Below are positions 9,207-19,210 of a stretch of DNA of 64,000 nucleotides, piece by piece; within the stretch, counting starts at the first letter, position 1; each line of letters opens with the position of its first letter. Under the pieces are notes generated by a model, which did no database searches, was not told the origin of the DNA, and saw only the letters and a list, made by a program, of their open reading frames with translations. Both the position numbers and the translations under genes were made by a program. This DNA is from an uncultured Kangiella sp. (lineage in GTDB: Bacteria > Pseudomonadota > Gammaproteobacteria > Enterobacterales > Kangiellaceae), in contig CANNCW010000006.1 of NCBI GenBank assembly GCA_947503345.1, positions 1-64,000 on the forward strand, in the 5' to 3' direction.

Positions 9207-9803
9207 ATGAAACTGATATATTCGAATGCTTCACCATATGCTCGAACTACGAGAATAGTTTTACGTGAGTTAGATACAAGAGAAGAGGTTGAAGAAATTG
9301 CTCAGCACCCATTTGATAATCCGCCACAGTTAATAAGTTTTAATCCGCTATGCAAAGTCCCCTGTTTAATTACCAACACTGGAGAGGGACTATTCGATAG
9401 TCAGGTAATCGCTGAATATTTGGATGATAAATACTCTGGAAATTTATTTACGGAAATAAATAAGAATTGGAACTTAAAAACACTCTATTCACTGACTCGG
9501 GGTATATTAGATTCTAGTGTTGCATGGAAGCAAGACAAGATGCGTGGCGAGGGTTTAAGCTCAGAGTTTTGGCAAAAGCGATTTATTAATAGCATTGACC
9601 GAGGGCTAAATTATATCCAAAAGCGCTTAAATGGATTGCCACAAGAATTTACGGCTTTGGATATAAACTTGATTTGTGTGTTAGATTATTTAGAGTTTAG
9701 ACATCCTGATTATGAATGGCAACAGATGCATCCTGAGTTGCTTAGCTGGTATGAAGAAAGGAAAAGTAGAGATTCACTGGTGGATACAATGCCAAAAGAA
9801 TAA
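9207..9803 (+). CDS. Glutathione S-transferase family protein
   Basis: A 198-residue GST-fold protein. The N-terminal thioredoxin-like domain is visible as MKLIYSNASPYARTTRIVL with NPLCKVPCLI and the glutathione-binding FDSQVIAEYLD; an all-helical C-terminal domain follows. Ser or Tyr near residues 7-11 is the likely catalytic position. I chose ATG 9207 over TTG 9204 because AAGGAG at 9195-9200 is well placed. Substrate unknown. Probably cotranscribed with the AAA ATPase, then stopped by the terminator at 9802-9828. Confidence 0.88.
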   Translation: MKLIYSNASPYARTTRIVLRELDTREEVEEIAQHPFDNPPQLISFNPLCKVPCLITNTGEGLFDSQVIAEYLDDKYSGNLFTEINKNWNLKTLYSLTRGILDSSVAWKQDKMRGEGLSSEFWQKRFINSIDRGLNYIQKRLNGLPQEFTALDINLICVLDYLEFRHPDYEWQQMHPELLSWYEERKSRDSLVDTMPKE

Positions 9804-9828
9804 AGGCCTCATTATGAGGCCTTTTTTT
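9802..9828 (+). terminator. Rho-independent terminator after GST gene
   Basis: Stem AAAGGCCTC / GAGGCCTTT around loop attat, then a T run. It overlaps the GST stop codon. Located between convergent genes, it may also serve ydbL from the other side. Confidence 0.9.
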
Positions 9829-9836
9829 GAGTTAGA

Positions 9837-10151
9837 CTATTTTTTTATCCATTTGCCAGAAACTTTTATATAGTGACCAGCTTTGGTTTTTTGGAAATTT
9901 CTTTTGGCAGCGATTTTTTCTACTTCGGATAATGCAATCTTGTTTTTTGCTGCCTGTTTTTTATAGATAGCTTTTCGCTTAGCGTTAACGTCCGCAACTA
10001 ATTTCTGTGCTTCTGAATTAGATTTAATTAAACCTAGGTAGCCATTAGGTAATTCGCCAATAACGCCTTGTCCTTTTAAATCGCCAAGAGAAGCGGCCAA
10101 TAATGAACCACTGAAAACAGTAGCGACTAGGAAAATAATTAACTTTTTCAT
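9837..10151 (-). CDS. ydbL: YdbL family protein (DUF1318), exported
   Basis: A 104-residue exported protein with a signal peptide (KKLIIFLVATVFSGSLLAA) and DUF1318 sequence: GVIGELPNGYLGLI, VNAKRKAIYKKQAAKN, and the C-terminal GHYIKVSGKWIKK. In E. coli, YdbL is encoded with YdbH and YnbE and is proposed to help their assembly. Start at ATG 10151 is supported by AAGGAG just upstream; the longer frame to 10184 would overlap ynbE. It is the last gene of ydbH-ynbE-ydbL, 10 bp after ynbE. Confidence 0.88.
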   Translation of the reverse strand: MKKLIIFLVATVFSGSLLAASLGDLKGQGVIGELPNGYLGLIKSNSEAQKLVADVNAKRKAIYKKQAAKNKIALSEVEKIAAKRNFQKTKAGHYIKVSGKWIKK

Positions 10152-10161
10152 TGTTTTCTCC

Positions 10162-10350
10162 TTAGAATAAACCTGAATCTTCACTCAGAGCTTGATCCAA
10201 TTCTTTTTCCACACGAACGACTATTTCATGTTGAATTTTAATGTTAGCCTCAATTTTAATAGGCTCCTTTGGCGCTTCAATTCGAACAGTCGGGTTACAA
10301 GCCGATAGAATGAAAGTGGTTGCCAAAAGTAATATCAACTTCTTTTGCAT
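10162..10350 (-). CDS. ynbE: YnbE family outer-membrane lipoprotein
   Basis: A 62-residue lipoprotein with signal sequence MQKKLILLLATTFILSAC; the lipobox LSAC gives a lipidated Cys near residue 18. The rest (NPTVRIEAPKEPIKIEANIK) matches the short YnbE family. In E. coli YnbE works with YdbH to form a bridge between the two membranes for phospholipid transport. A good ribosome site (GAGGA) precedes the ATG. It sits between ydbH (68 bp upstream) and ydbL (10 bp downstream), the conserved order. Confidence 0.88.
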   Translation of the reverse strand: MQKKLILLLATTFILSACNPTVRIEAPKEPIKIEANIKIQHEIVVRVEKELDQALSEDSGLF

Positions 10351-10418
10351 AAATCCTCACCAATAAGTAGGGTTAGCATCAGATTAGCATAAAAACCTGA
10401 ATTTGTGCTGAATCATTT

Positions 10419-13043
10419 TCAATTATCAGATTGCTCTTCCGAGGTTTCTGGCAAATCAAAATCGCCACTATGGTACCTATCAATAATTGGTTTCGCCATG
10501 TCCCCACTAAACACCATAGAATGCAAAAGGTTAGGCAAATTTCCTTCAATATTTAATGTTAATTCAATAGGAAATCCATCGTATAAATTTGGATTATTAC
10601 CGTCAAGATTGACTTTGAGTCGATAAATGCCGTCAGCAGAATAGTTGATAGTTCCTGATAGGCTGTTGTAGTGAAAATTATCCAAGGCTTGGAATGCGAT
10701 ATTAGCATCCGTAGCTTGAGCTGTTTTAACCTTTAATACACCAGCTTCTATACTGCTGAAGGTCCCATCATTAATAGCTTGGCCTTTGTCATTAATATGG
10801 ATCGGAAGAACAAAATCGAATTTGCCAGCAATCGAAAGCGATTCTGATTCGAAGGCTTCAAGCAAAGGCGTAAAGTTAATTGCATTGAGCTCTACTGTGA
10901 AGGGGGTAATAAGTTTAGGTGAAATAGTCAGTTTGTCGATATTCATTGAACCATCGAGCAAATTAGCTTTGATATCTTTGAAGCGATAAACTGAATTGCG
11001 ATGATTTAAGCTTGTGGCAAAATTATTGATGCTGATACCTGAAGCTAATTGGAGTGACTCGATACTAATGTTGGCGTTGCCAGTAAGCGGAGCTCTATCA
11101 GACAAAGCGTCACTAATGTTGAGATTATTAATTGATAGCTCATCGTAGAGTAAGTTCAAATTTTGGATATGGGCTTGCCCAGAGCCAGCTAGCGAAATTG
11201 GGTCAAATTGAATATTCTTCCCAGTGAACAAGCCATCAATAATTTGTAATTTTGGATATTTAGAGACTATTGGGTTTAACCAGTCTGCTAGTTGCGATGC
11301 GTTAATATTGCTATTGGTCGTTCCAACTTGATGATTGCCACTTTTGAGGTTGAAATGATAATTAAATGGAATGGCTAAATCATCTTTAGTAATTGTACCC
11401 TTGGCGGAAAATGAATCTTTGTACCAAGACCAGTTGAATTGTGTGGATAAGTCAGCCAAATGAGCTTGAGAGTTAAGAAAATCGATGGATTGGATTAAAG
11501 CGTTACCATCAACTTTTTTGGTTGTTAATTTAACTCTGGTGGTGGCAGAAAGGCGTTTCGATGTGAGTGGTTGTTTCTCTAGTTTAGTCGTTTTGTTTTT
11601 AGTGGTGATCTTTAATTGATCATTCTCAAGACTAAAGTTATTGGTGATATTGTTTAACGCTATATTATCAACCTTATGTTTTAATAGTAAATTAATAGGC
11701 GCCATCTGCTTTAAATCTAATGATAGATGATCAGGTTTTGATTCACCAACGAGGCTCTGAACCATTTCAAAACTCCCATCCCATTGCATATTAGGAAGCT
11801 TTGTAGAAACTTGTGAAAGCTCTAATGTACTTGTTTCTAAAGCAACTTCAATTTTCTTACTTTTAGCCTTTAATAAAGAGTCTTGAATCTGAAAGTCAGT
11901 ATCAAGGATCAAATTAACTTGTGAAGTAAATAAACCTGTAGCTTTATCTTGATAAATAAAATCAGGGAAACTGCTATTTAAAGAAATATTACCAGCAAAG
12001 GATTGGCTTGGATCGGAAAGTGATTGATTAGCGTCTAATTCGAACTTGTTTAAGTTTAGAGCAAGCGTTAATAATGGATGATCGATCGATAAGGGCAGAG
12101 AGCCATGTTGGATCGCAATGTGATTCTCATCATTAATGGTTAGTCTTAAGTTTTCCTGTGTACGGATTGAAAGTTTAGCTAAATCTTTTAGGCTTGATAA
12201 GTTTACAGAAATATTTTGTTTTTTTAAAAAAGTCTCAAGTTGATCTTGAACCGATAGCGTTTCTAAATCTACTTGAGTTTGGATGCTAAAATTTGGTTCA
12301 AGCGAGATTGATAAGTTTTTGTCCTTAGTAAAGTTACCCGAGCCAGCAATTGTGATGGGAGCAATGCCGTCGATAGGCAAAATAGCCTGGTTGTTTAAAC
12401 TAGAATCAATTTCCCAGTAAAAACCATTATCACTATACGGGCTTATCGAGCCGTTAAGCTCATCACCTAAAAAGTTTATTTTTGCAGTTAGCTTATTTAG
12501 TATTTGTGATTGAGAGTAAAGCTTTAGCTCAGTATCGAAATTAATACCAAAAAGCGATACTGCTCCTTTGACTGAAGTCTCAGACTTGTTATTTTGAATG
12601 GCTAGATCATTAACTAATATATCTTGAACTAAAAGACCTGATAAGCGTAGTTTTGAAATCTCAATATATTCAAGAGGCAGCTTGGGGATAGAAATTTTAT
12701 TACTAAAGGTATTATTGGGTCTACTGTTAGGCGTAATAACAATAACTGCTTGGTTGGCTGTAATAGAGTTTAACTGTTGCTTCCAAACAGAATAGTTAAG
12801 CTGAACATTTTCTAGTTCAATTCGAACAGGGCTTTCTTCATCAATGGCAAAGCTTAGTTTAGGGATTTTTGCGCTGGTTAGCCCTGGCCTTTCAATTTCG
12901 ACATGATCCAGTTTAAGTGTCTGGGGCAAAAATTGTTGTAGTTTAGATGGAACCCAATATGGTGCACTCCAATAAGCAATAAGTAGCCCTGCTAAAGAAA
13001 TCAGCAAGCTTATAAGAATCCATTTGGTAAATTTCTTAATCAC
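10419..13043 (-). CDS. ydbH: YdbH family AsmA-like intermembrane transport protein
   Basis: An 874-residue protein with one N-terminal transmembrane anchor (about residues 10-30, ILISLLISLAGLLIAYWS) and a long beta-rich periplasmic part. The C-terminal third (DGSMNIDKLTI, EGNLPNLLHSMVFSGDMAKPI) matches the YdbH conserved region. YdbH, TamB and YhdP are the redundant AsmA-like proteins that carry phospholipids to the outer membrane in E. coli. Length is like E. coli YdbH. The adjacent ynbE and ydbL genes support the call strongly. Sequence between the ends is poorly conserved, as usual for this family. Confidence 0.88.
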   Translation of the reverse strand: MIKKFTKWILISLLISLAGLLIAYWSAPYWVPSKLQQFLPQTLKLDHVEIERPGLTSAKIPKLSFAIDEESPVRIELENVQLNYSVWKQQLNSITANQAVIVITPNSRPNNTFSNKISIPKLPLEYIEISKLRLSGLLVQDILVNDLAIQNNKSETSVKGAVSLFGINFDTELKLYSQSQILNKLTAKINFLGDELNGSISPYSDNGFYWEIDSSLNNQAILPIDGIAPITIAGSGNFTKDKNLSISLEPNFSIQTQVDLETLSVQDQLETFLKKQNISVNLSSLKDLAKLSIRTQENLRLTINDENHIAIQHGSLPLSIDHPLLTLALNLNKFELDANQSLSDPSQSFAGNISLNSSFPDFIYQDKATGLFTSQVNLILDTDFQIQDSLLKAKSKKIEVALETSTLELSQVSTKLPNMQWDGSFEMVQSLVGESKPDHLSLDLKQMAPINLLLKHKVDNIALNNITNNFSLENDQLKITTKNKTTKLEKQPLTSKRLSATTRVKLTTKKVDGNALIQSIDFLNSQAHLADLSTQFNWSWYKDSFSAKGTITKDDLAIPFNYHFNLKSGNHQVGTTNSNINASQLADWLNPIVSKYPKLQIIDGLFTGKNIQFDPISLAGSGQAHIQNLNLLYDELSINNLNISDALSDRAPLTGNANISIESLQLASGISINNFATSLNHRNSVYRFKDIKANLLDGSMNIDKLTISPKLITPFTVELNAINFTPLLEAFESESLSIAGKFDFVLPIHINDKGQAINDGTFSSIEAGVLKVKTAQATDANIAFQALDNFHYNSLSGTINYSADGIYRLKVNLDGNNPNLYDGFPIELTLNIEGNLPNLLHSMVFSGDMAKPIIDRYHSGDFDLPETSEEQSDN

Positions 13044-13076
13044 TAAATTGCGCCAACAAAGTTTATTTCGAGCAAG

Positions 13077-13110
13077 AAAAAAGCCTTACATTTCAGTGTA
13101 AGGCTTTTTT
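13077..13110 (-). terminator. Rho-independent terminator after purD
   Basis: Stem AAAAAAGCCTTACA / TGTAAGGCTTTTTT around a short loop, 33 bp past the purD stop and 34 bp before the ydbH start. Long stem and T tract make it a convincing terminator for the prmA-purD block. Confidence 0.92.
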
Positions 13111-13142
13111 CTTAATGGTCAATGAATAGCTTGTAAAAGTCA

Positions 13143-14423
13143 TTAGCTATTTTCTCGAGCAATAGCACGGTGACCAATGTCAGTTCGGTAGTAAACTTTA
13201 TCCCAAGATATTTTTGCTACTGACTGGTAGGCTTTTTGTTGCGCTTGAGTAACAGAGTCACCAAGTGCTACAACGCAAAGTACCCGACCGCCATTAGTGA
13301 CGATCTTACCATCCTTTTCGGCAGTACCTGCGTGGAATACTTTACCTTCAGTAATAGAGTCGATACCAGAAATAATATCACCTTTGGGGTAGCTTTCAGG
13401 ATAACCGCCAGCAGCCATTACAACCCCAACCGCAGCCCGTGGGTCCCATTTAGCTTCAGTGGAATCTAAGTGTCCGTCAATCGCTCTCAAGCAAAGCTCG
13501 CTTAAGTCTGATTCTAAACGACTCATGATCGGCTGAGTTTCTGGATCACCAAAACGGCAATTAAATTCCAATACTTTTGGAATACCATCGCTATTAATCA
13601 TTACGCCAGCGTACAAGAAACCTGTATAAGGATGCCCTTCAGATTCCATGCCTTCAACCGTCGGAATAATAACTTGTTGCATAATACGATCATGCATTTC
13701 AGCAGTTACCACTGGTGCAGGGGAATAGGCTCCCATTCCACCGGTGTTAGGACCTTTGTCACCATTATCGCGCGCTTTGTGATCTTGCGAAGTTGCTAGT
13801 GGTAAAATATTTTTACCGTCAACCATGACGATAAAGCTTGCTTCTTCACCTTGTAAGAACTCTTCAACTACAACACGATGACCTGCGTCGCCAAACTTAT
13901 TTCCAGCTAACATATCGTCGATAGCTTCATCAGCTTGCTCGAAGCTATCGGCAATAATAACGCCTTTACCGGCAGCCAAGCCATCAGCCTTAATAACGAT
14001 AGGTGTACCCATTTCACGAACATAAGCTTTGGCTGGCTCGATTTCGGTGAAGTTTTGGTAAGCAGCTGTTGGGATCTTATGACGGGCTAAGAAATCTTTA
14101 GTGAAAGCTTTTGAGCCTTCTAATTGTGCAGCGCCTTTAGTAGGGCCAAAACATTTTAAGCCCGCTTCAGTAAATGAATCCACAACTCCAATTACTAATG
14201 GTGCTTCAGGACCAACAATGGTCAGCTCAACTTGATTATCTTTAGCAAATGCAATTAAAGCATCAATGTCTTCTGAACCAATCGCGACGTTTTCCACTTT
14301 AGCTTCTAAAGCTGAACCAGCGTTTCCAGGAGCAACAAAAACTTTGCTCACTTTTTCCGATTGAGCCGTCTTCCAGGCTAAAGCGTGCTCACGACCACCA
14401 CTACCAATAATTAAAACATTCAT
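13143..14423 (-). CDS. purD: Phosphoribosylamine-glycine ligase
   Basis: GAR synthetase, second step of purine synthesis, joining phosphoribosylamine and glycine with ATP. The 426 residues show the N-terminal GSGGREHALAWK, ATP-grasp part IKADGLAAGKGV, and DHKARDNGDKGPNTGGMGAY plus FNCRFGDPETQ. It starts 18 bp after purH on the same strand, the usual gammaproteobacterial purHD order, and is closed by the terminator at 13077-13110. Confidence 0.97.
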   Translation of the reverse strand: MNVLIIGSGGREHALAWKTAQSEKVSKVFVAPGNAGSALEAKVENVAIGSEDIDALIAFAKDNQVELTIVGPEAPLVIGVVDSFTEAGLKCFGPTKGAAQLEGSKAFTKDFLARHKIPTAAYQNFTEIEPAKAYVREMGTPIVIKADGLAAGKGVIIADSFEQADEAIDDMLAGNKFGDAGHRVVVEEFLQGEEASFIVMVDGKNILPLATSQDHKARDNGDKGPNTGGMGAYSPAPVVTAEMHDRIMQQVIIPTVEGMESEGHPYTGFLYAGVMINSDGIPKVLEFNCRFGDPETQPIMSRLESDLSELCLRAIDGHLDSTEAKWDPRAAVGVVMAAGGYPESYPKGDIISGIDSITEGKVFHAGTAEKDGKIVTNGGRVLCVVALGDSVTQAQQKAYQSVAKISWDKVYYRTDIGHRAIARENS

Positions 14424-14441
14424 TTTATTGAGCCCCTGTAA

Positions 14442-16007
14442 TTAATGTCTAAAGTGGCGCATGCCAGTAAATACCATTGCCATACCGTGTTCGTTTGCTG
14501 CTTCGATAACTTCATCATCACGGATTGAACCACCTGGCTGAATAACGGCTGTAATACCAGCTTCCGCAGCCGCGTCGATACCGTCGCGGAAGGGGAAGAA
14601 AGCGTCAGACGCCATAACTGAACCTTTAACTTCAAGGTTTTCGTCACCAGCTTTAATGCCTGCAATTTTTGCAGAATATACACGACTCATTTGTCCTGCG
14701 CCAACACCAATAGTTTGGCCACTACGGGCGTAAACAATGGCATTAGATTTAACGAACTTAGCCACTTTCCAGCAGAAAGTTAAATCACGCATTTCATCTT
14801 CTGATGGTTTACGCTTTGAAACTATGCGTAAGTCTTCATCGAATACTTTACCCAAATCGCGATCCTGGACTAACAAGCCACCATTAACACGCTTATAGTC
14901 TAAACTTGGGATTGCTTTTTCCCATTGCCCACACTCTAGTAAACGAACATTCTTCTTCTCGGCTACTGCTGCTTTTGCTTGATCAGAAACAATTGGAGCA
15001 ATAATCACTTCTACGAACTGACGATCAACGATTTTCTTTGCAGTCTCGCCATCTAATTCGCGGTTAAAAGCGATAATACCGCCGAAAGCTGAGGTAGGAT
15101 CCGTTTGGAATGCAAGCTCGTAAGCTAAATCAATATTCTCAGCAATTGCAACACCGCAAGGGTTAGCGTGCTTAACGATAACACAAGCTGGCTCATCAAA
15201 ACTTTTCACACACTCCAATGCCGCATCAGTGTCAGCAACATTATTGAAAGATAATTCCTTACCTTGAATTTGTGTCGCAGTTGAAACACTCGCTTCTTCA
15301 GCATTATGCTCAACGTAGAAAGCTGCGTGTTGATGTGGGTTTTCGCCATAACGCATATCTTGTGCTTTCTTATATTGCACAGAATAGGTTGGCGAAAATT
15401 CACTAGAATCTTCAGCCGCTTGAACGCCTAAATAATTCGAAATTGCTGCATCATAACGTGCTGTATGTGCGAAAGCTTTTGCCGCTAGTTTGAAACGAGT
15501 CGCTTTATCTACGCCACCATTATTTTCGATCTGATTAGCGACTTCTGTGAAGTCCTCATTCTCAACCACAATGCATACATCTTGATGATTTTTAGCAGAA
15601 GAACGAACCATCGCTGGGCCACCGATATCAATGTTTTCAATCGCGTCTTCTAAACGGCAGTTATCTTTAGCAATGGTGCTTTCAAATGGATAAAGGTTTA
15701 CCACTACTAAATCGATAGCAATAATATCGTGCTCTGCCATTACTTCATCGTCAACGCCACGACGACCTAAGATAGCGCCGTGAACTTTTGGATGTAAAGT
15801 CTTAACGCGACCAGCCATCATTTCAGGAAAGTTGGTGTAATCTGAAACGTCAGTAACTGTTAGACCATTATCACGTAATAATTTAGCAGTACCGCCAGTG
15901 GATAAAATCTCGATATCTTTTTGCGCTAAAGTTTGCGCAAATTCAACCACGCCATTTTTGTCAGAAACGCTAATGAGTGCGCGTTTAATTGGGCGAATGT
16001 TGGACAT
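14442..16007 (-). CDS. purH: Bifunctional AICAR formyltransferase/IMP cyclohydrolase
   Basis: Catalyses the last two steps of IMP synthesis. The 521 residues contain the N-terminal MGS-like cyclohydrolase domain ([38 protein letters not shown]) and the AICAR transformylase domain ([34 protein letters not shown], and C-terminal GMRHFRH). It lies 39 bp after fis and 18 bp before purD, the common gammaproteobacterial arrangement. Confidence 0.97.
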   Translation of the reverse strand: MSNIRPIKRALISVSDKNGVVEFAQTLAQKDIEILSTGGTAKLLRDNGLTVTDVSDYTNFPEMMAGRVKTLHPKVHGAILGRRGVDDEVMAEHDIIAIDLVVVNLYPFESTIAKDNCRLEDAIENIDIGGPAMVRSSAKNHQDVCIVVENEDFTEVANQIENNGGVDKATRFKLAAKAFAHTARYDAAISNYLGVQAAEDSSEFSPTYSVQYKKAQDMRYGENPHQHAAFYVEHNAEEASVSTATQIQGKELSFNNVADTDAALECVKSFDEPACVIVKHANPCGVAIAENIDLAYELAFQTDPTSAFGGIIAFNRELDGETAKKIVDRQFVEVIIAPIVSDQAKAAVAEKKNVRLLECGQWEKAIPSLDYKRVNGGLLVQDRDLGKVFDEDLRIVSKRKPSEDEMRDLTFCWKVAKFVKSNAIVYARSGQTIGVGAGQMSRVYSAKIAGIKAGDENLEVKGSVMASDAFFPFRDGIDAAAEAGITAVIQPGGSIRDDEVIEAANEHGMAMVFTGMRHFRH

Positions 16008-16046
16008 ATAAAATCCTCAGTGAAACTAGTGATTCAAAGATTAAGA

Positions 16047-16346
16047 TTAAAGCAAGTTATAACGCTTTAATTTTTTGCGTAGAGTGCCGCGATTCAAACC
16101 TAAAACTTGAGCAGCTTTAGTTTGATTGTTGCGAGTATGTTCCATAATCGCATTTAATAATGGTTCTTCAACTTGAGTTAAAACTAAGTCATAAACTTCG
16201 TTTAATGGTTGGCCATTCATTTGCTTTAAATAACTTTGCATAGAAAGAGCTACGTGTTCTCTTAAAGTAGAACCTGAAGTTTGATTTTGGTTGAATTCAG
16301 AACCGTTAGCTGATTCTTGGGAAATGTTGTTGTCGAAAATTGTCAT
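16047..16346 (-). CDS. fis: DNA-binding protein Fis
   Basis: Nucleoid-associated factor for inversion stimulation, a growth-phase regulator of stable RNA and many promoters. The 99 residues match E. coli Fis in length (98). The C-terminal helix-turn-helix is clear: LLNAIMEHTRNNQTKAAQVLG followed by NRGTLRKKLKRYNL. It overlaps the dusB stop by four bases (ATGA), so translation of the pair is probably coupled, as in enteric bacteria where dusB-fis is one operon. Confidence 0.96.
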   Translation of the reverse strand: MTIFDNNISQESANGSEFNQNQTSGSTLREHVALSMQSYLKQMNGQPLNEVYDLVLTQVEEPLLNAIMEHTRNNQTKAAQVLGLNRGTLRKKLKRYNLL

Positions 16347-17326
16347 GCTGCTTTAGCCTGTTGCTTTTGTTCAAAATAATATTTAAGTGTTTCAAGTTGA
16401 GTCGCTCCGTCTTCTATTTTATTAAAAGTACGGCGGAACTCTTTTCCATCGGCTTGTTCTTGGAGGTACCAAGAAACATGCTTGCGGGCTATCCGAGGCC
16501 CCATTACTTCACCATACAGTTGGTATAAACCTTGCATATGCTGAAATAAAATTTGTTGTATTTCTGGCCAACTCGGTGACTCTAGATATTCACCAGTTTG
16601 CATATAATGCCAGATTTCTCTAAAAATCCATGGCTTGCCTTGCGCTGCTCGTCCAATCATTAAGCCATCAGCTTGTGTAAACTCTTTTACCCATCGGGCT
16701 TTTTCTGGGCTATCAATATCGCCATTGGCCATAATTGGGATTGAAACTGCTTGCTTAATTTCAGCAATAGTTTCAAATTCCGCTTCGCCCATAAATTTAT
16801 CGGCGCGTGTTCTGCCATGAATCGCTAAGCCTTGAACACCAGTGGCTTCAGCAATCTTGGCAATGGTCAGCCCATTACGATTATCAGTATCTTGCCCCGT
16901 GCGGATTTTTAAAGTCACTGGAACTTCTACTGAATTGACGACCGCCGTTAAAATCCGCTCTACCAACTTTGGATCTTGCAACAAGGCAGAACCAGCAGCT
17001 TTCTTACAAACCTTTTTGGCAGGACAACCCATATTGATATCAATGATTTGAGCGCCGTGTTCAACGTTATGTTGTGCCGCTAAAGCCATGATTTCGGGTT
17101 CTGTACCAGCAATCTGCACTGAGCGAATACCGACTTCGCCTTTATGAACGCGTCTTAAACGACTTTTCTTACTGTCCCAAAGCCTTGGATCGGCGGTTAT
17201 CATTTCTGAAACCGTCATTCCAGCTCCAAGCTGTTTGCATAACTGCCTGAACGGCTGATCCGTCACGCCAGCCATCGGCGCTAAAATCAACGGGTTATCG
17301 AGTTGATAGTTGCCGATACGCATCAT
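16343..17326 (-). CDS. dusB: tRNA-dihydrouridine synthase B
   Basis: FMN-dependent reductase making dihydrouridine in tRNA. The 327 residues show LAPMAGVTDQPFRQLC, the substrate loop INMGCPAKKVCKKAAGSALL with its catalytic Cys, IHGRTRADKFMGEA, IMANGDI and GRAAQGKPWIF. Two adjacent Met codons at 17326 and 17323 could both be the start. It is the first gene of dusB-fis, 144 bp after the DUF3426 gene, so a separate promoter there is possible. Confidence 0.96.
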   Translation of the reverse strand: MMRIGNYQLDNPLILAPMAGVTDQPFRQLCKQLGAGMTVSEMITADPRLWDSKKSRLRRVHKGEVGIRSVQIAGTEPEIMALAAQHNVEHGAQIIDINMGCPAKKVCKKAAGSALLQDPKLVERILTAVVNSVEVPVTLKIRTGQDTDNRNGLTIAKIAEATGVQGLAIHGRTRADKFMGEAEFETIAEIKQAVSIPIMANGDIDSPEKARWVKEFTQADGLMIGRAAQGKPWIFREIWHYMQTGEYLESPSWPEIQQILFQHMQGLYQLYGEVMGPRIARKHVSWYLQEQADGKEFRRTFNKIEDGATQLETLKYYFEQKQQAKAA

Positions 17327-17470
17327 TTAGCCTGTAATTAGTCGAAAAAGGATCAATGCCACCAAATTTGAGGCGCGATCATACACTGTTTAACAAGGGA
17401 TTTGAACGATAATTGATTAAAAAATCATCAATATTTTTCTTGACTTTTTTAGCAAGTTTTGAGGTTAGCT

Positions 17471-18223
17471 TTATTCGACGATTTGTACTTGGTAACCACT
17501 ATAAATTTTATCGTCACTTAGAAATGAAAAGCCAATTTGTACCGTTTGATTTGGTTGAATCAAGGTGTTGTGGTTCACTTCAGGAAGATATTCTGCAGGT
17601 GTGAAATCAGGAGTGGTGAATTGGCCGCCTTTAATATCGCTAAGAACTACACGAACTTTTGGAAAAGGTTGAGCAAAATCAGCAGTATTTTTAAGTAATA
17701 AACTGACTTCCTGTTGTCCTTGGACTTTAGGCGCCACCTCTATACCGCTAACTTGAAACAAATCTACACGTTGCAATGATGGCACCTGACAACCAAATAC
17801 TGCGCAAGAGCTGGTTAATAGTGGACGCCATTGAGGATCTTGAGCGAGCTTAATTCGATTTGGCCAAAGGTAAAAGTACCAAAATAGGCAAACCACTAAA
17901 ATTAATGTAGCAATGGAATAAAGAGCTGTTTTTACAAAAGAACTTTTAACTTTCGGCTGAGCGATTTCTTCAGTATTTAGCTCGGGTGCTTCTGCAATAT
18001 CCGCTAATGCTTGGGTCATCATATTATCAGAAGCATCATCTACACTTTCTGCCATGGTGGCTTTTTGAGTTTCTTTTTCCATAGAAACTAGCGAGTCGGT
18101 CGCTAAAAATAGCGACTGACAAGAACCACAGCGCACATGGCCGCCAGCCATCTCAAGGTGCTCTTTACGCAACTTGAATACGGATTTGCAATGTGGACAG
18201 TTAGTTAAAAAAGTTTCACTCAT
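17471..18223 (-). CDS. Zinc-ribbon and DUF3426 membrane protein
   Basis: A 250-residue protein with an N-terminal MJ0042-type zinc ribbon (CPHCKSVFKLRKEHLE, then GHVRCGSCQSLF, two CxxC pairs), a linker, one transmembrane helix (ALYSIATLILVVCLFWYFYLW, about residues 108-130), and a periplasmic DUF3426 domain containing CAVFGCQVPSL. Genes of this kind commonly sit between prmA and dusB in gammaproteobacteria, as here. The function is not known; the zinc ribbon is cytoplasmic by topology. Confidence 0.88.
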   Translation of the reverse strand: MSETFLTNCPHCKSVFKLRKEHLEMAGGHVRCGSCQSLFLATDSLVSMEKETQKATMAESVDDASDNMMTQALADIAEAPELNTEEIAQPKVKSSFVKTALYSIATLILVVCLFWYFYLWPNRIKLAQDPQWRPLLTSSCAVFGCQVPSLQRVDLFQVSGIEVAPKVQGQQEVSLLLKNTADFAQPFPKVRVVLSDIKGGQFTTPDFTPAEYLPEVNHNTLIQPNQTVQIGFSFLSDDKIYSGYQVQIVE

Positions 18224-18252
18224 GAATTAAAATCTTTAGCTTTAATATTTTT

Positions 18253-19140
18253 CTAGTGGCGTTTCTTGCCATTAAGGCGCGACCAATCTTCTTGTGAAGC
18301 AGGCTTAGCCATATCAAACCATTGTTGATAAATGTGTAAAAGCTCATCCGCCTGCTCATTAAGCAAGCCTGATAATACCAGATCGCCACCAGATTTCACT
18401 GAATTCGCAATCGATTCTGATAACTGGCGCAAAGGTTCAGCCAAAATATTGGCAACCACTAGATCGGCTTGGGGTAGAGCCACCTCTTCAGGTAAGCCGA
18501 GCACTAATCTATTCTCGGAGATTTCATTGCGCTTTAGGTTTTCGCGAGTAGCGTCAAGCGCTTGCGGATCAATATCCACTGCATAGACCTTTTCCGCACC
18601 AAGTAGTAAAGCCGCTAGAGTCAAGATCCCTGAACCACAGCCATAATCAATCACAGTTTTGCCTGTGAGCTCTGCATTATCAAGCCATTGCAAGCACAAA
18701 GCAGTGGTAGGGTGAGTGCCAGTTCCAAATGCTAAACCCGGATCGAGTTTAATGTTCACAGCATTTGGATCAGGTGACTCATGCCAGCTCGGTACAATCC
18801 AAACCCGCTGACCAAACTGCATGGGCTTAAAGCTATCCATCCAAGAACGCTCCCAATCTTGATCACGAATGATCTCCCATTGGTAACTTTCGCCAAAATG
18901 CTGTGAGAATTCACTATTGGACAATACCTTATCCAGCAAAGCCGTTTCCGTATTAGCATCAAACAAAGCCAACACGATCAAATGATCCCATAAGGGCGTC
19001 TCACCGGGCTTCGGCTCTAAAATAGGTTTATCTTCAGCATCTAAAAAAGACACCGCCAGCGCACCGAGCTCCATTAAGAAGTCACTCAGTGTGTCCGCAT
19101 CAGGGTTTTGGTAATCGAACTTTAATTGGATCCAGGACAT
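18253..19140 (-). CDS. prmA: Ribosomal protein L11 methyltransferase
   Basis: Trimethylates lysines and the N terminus of ribosomal protein L11 with SAM. The 295 residues show an N-terminal substrate-recognition domain and the methyltransferase core: LDPGLAFGTGTHPTTALCL, VIDYGCGSGILTLAAL, VYAVDIDPQALDAT, and VVANILAEPL. First gene of the minus-strand block toward purD; 29 bp before the DUF3426 gene. Confidence 0.97.
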   Translation of the reverse strand: MSWIQLKFDYQNPDADTLSDFLMELGALAVSFLDAEDKPILEPKPGETPLWDHLIVLALFDANTETALLDKVLSNSEFSQHFGESYQWEIIRDQDWERSWMDSFKPMQFGQRVWIVPSWHESPDPNAVNIKLDPGLAFGTGTHPTTALCLQWLDNAELTGKTVIDYGCGSGILTLAALLLGAEKVYAVDIDPQALDATRENLKRNEISENRLVLGLPEEVALPQADLVVANILAEPLRQLSESIANSVKSGGDLVLSGLLNEQADELLHIYQQWFDMAKPASQEDWSRLNGKKRH

Positions 19141-19210
19141 AAGGTTAAAAGTATATTATTTGAAAATATTATAACAGGAAGCAAGAGGGTATGTAGATGA
19201 AGTGTTTATT

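Noticed and set aside
14420..14683. An 87-codon ORF overlapping the 3' end of purH
   Set aside because: It lies inside purH in another frame and has no recognisable sequence.
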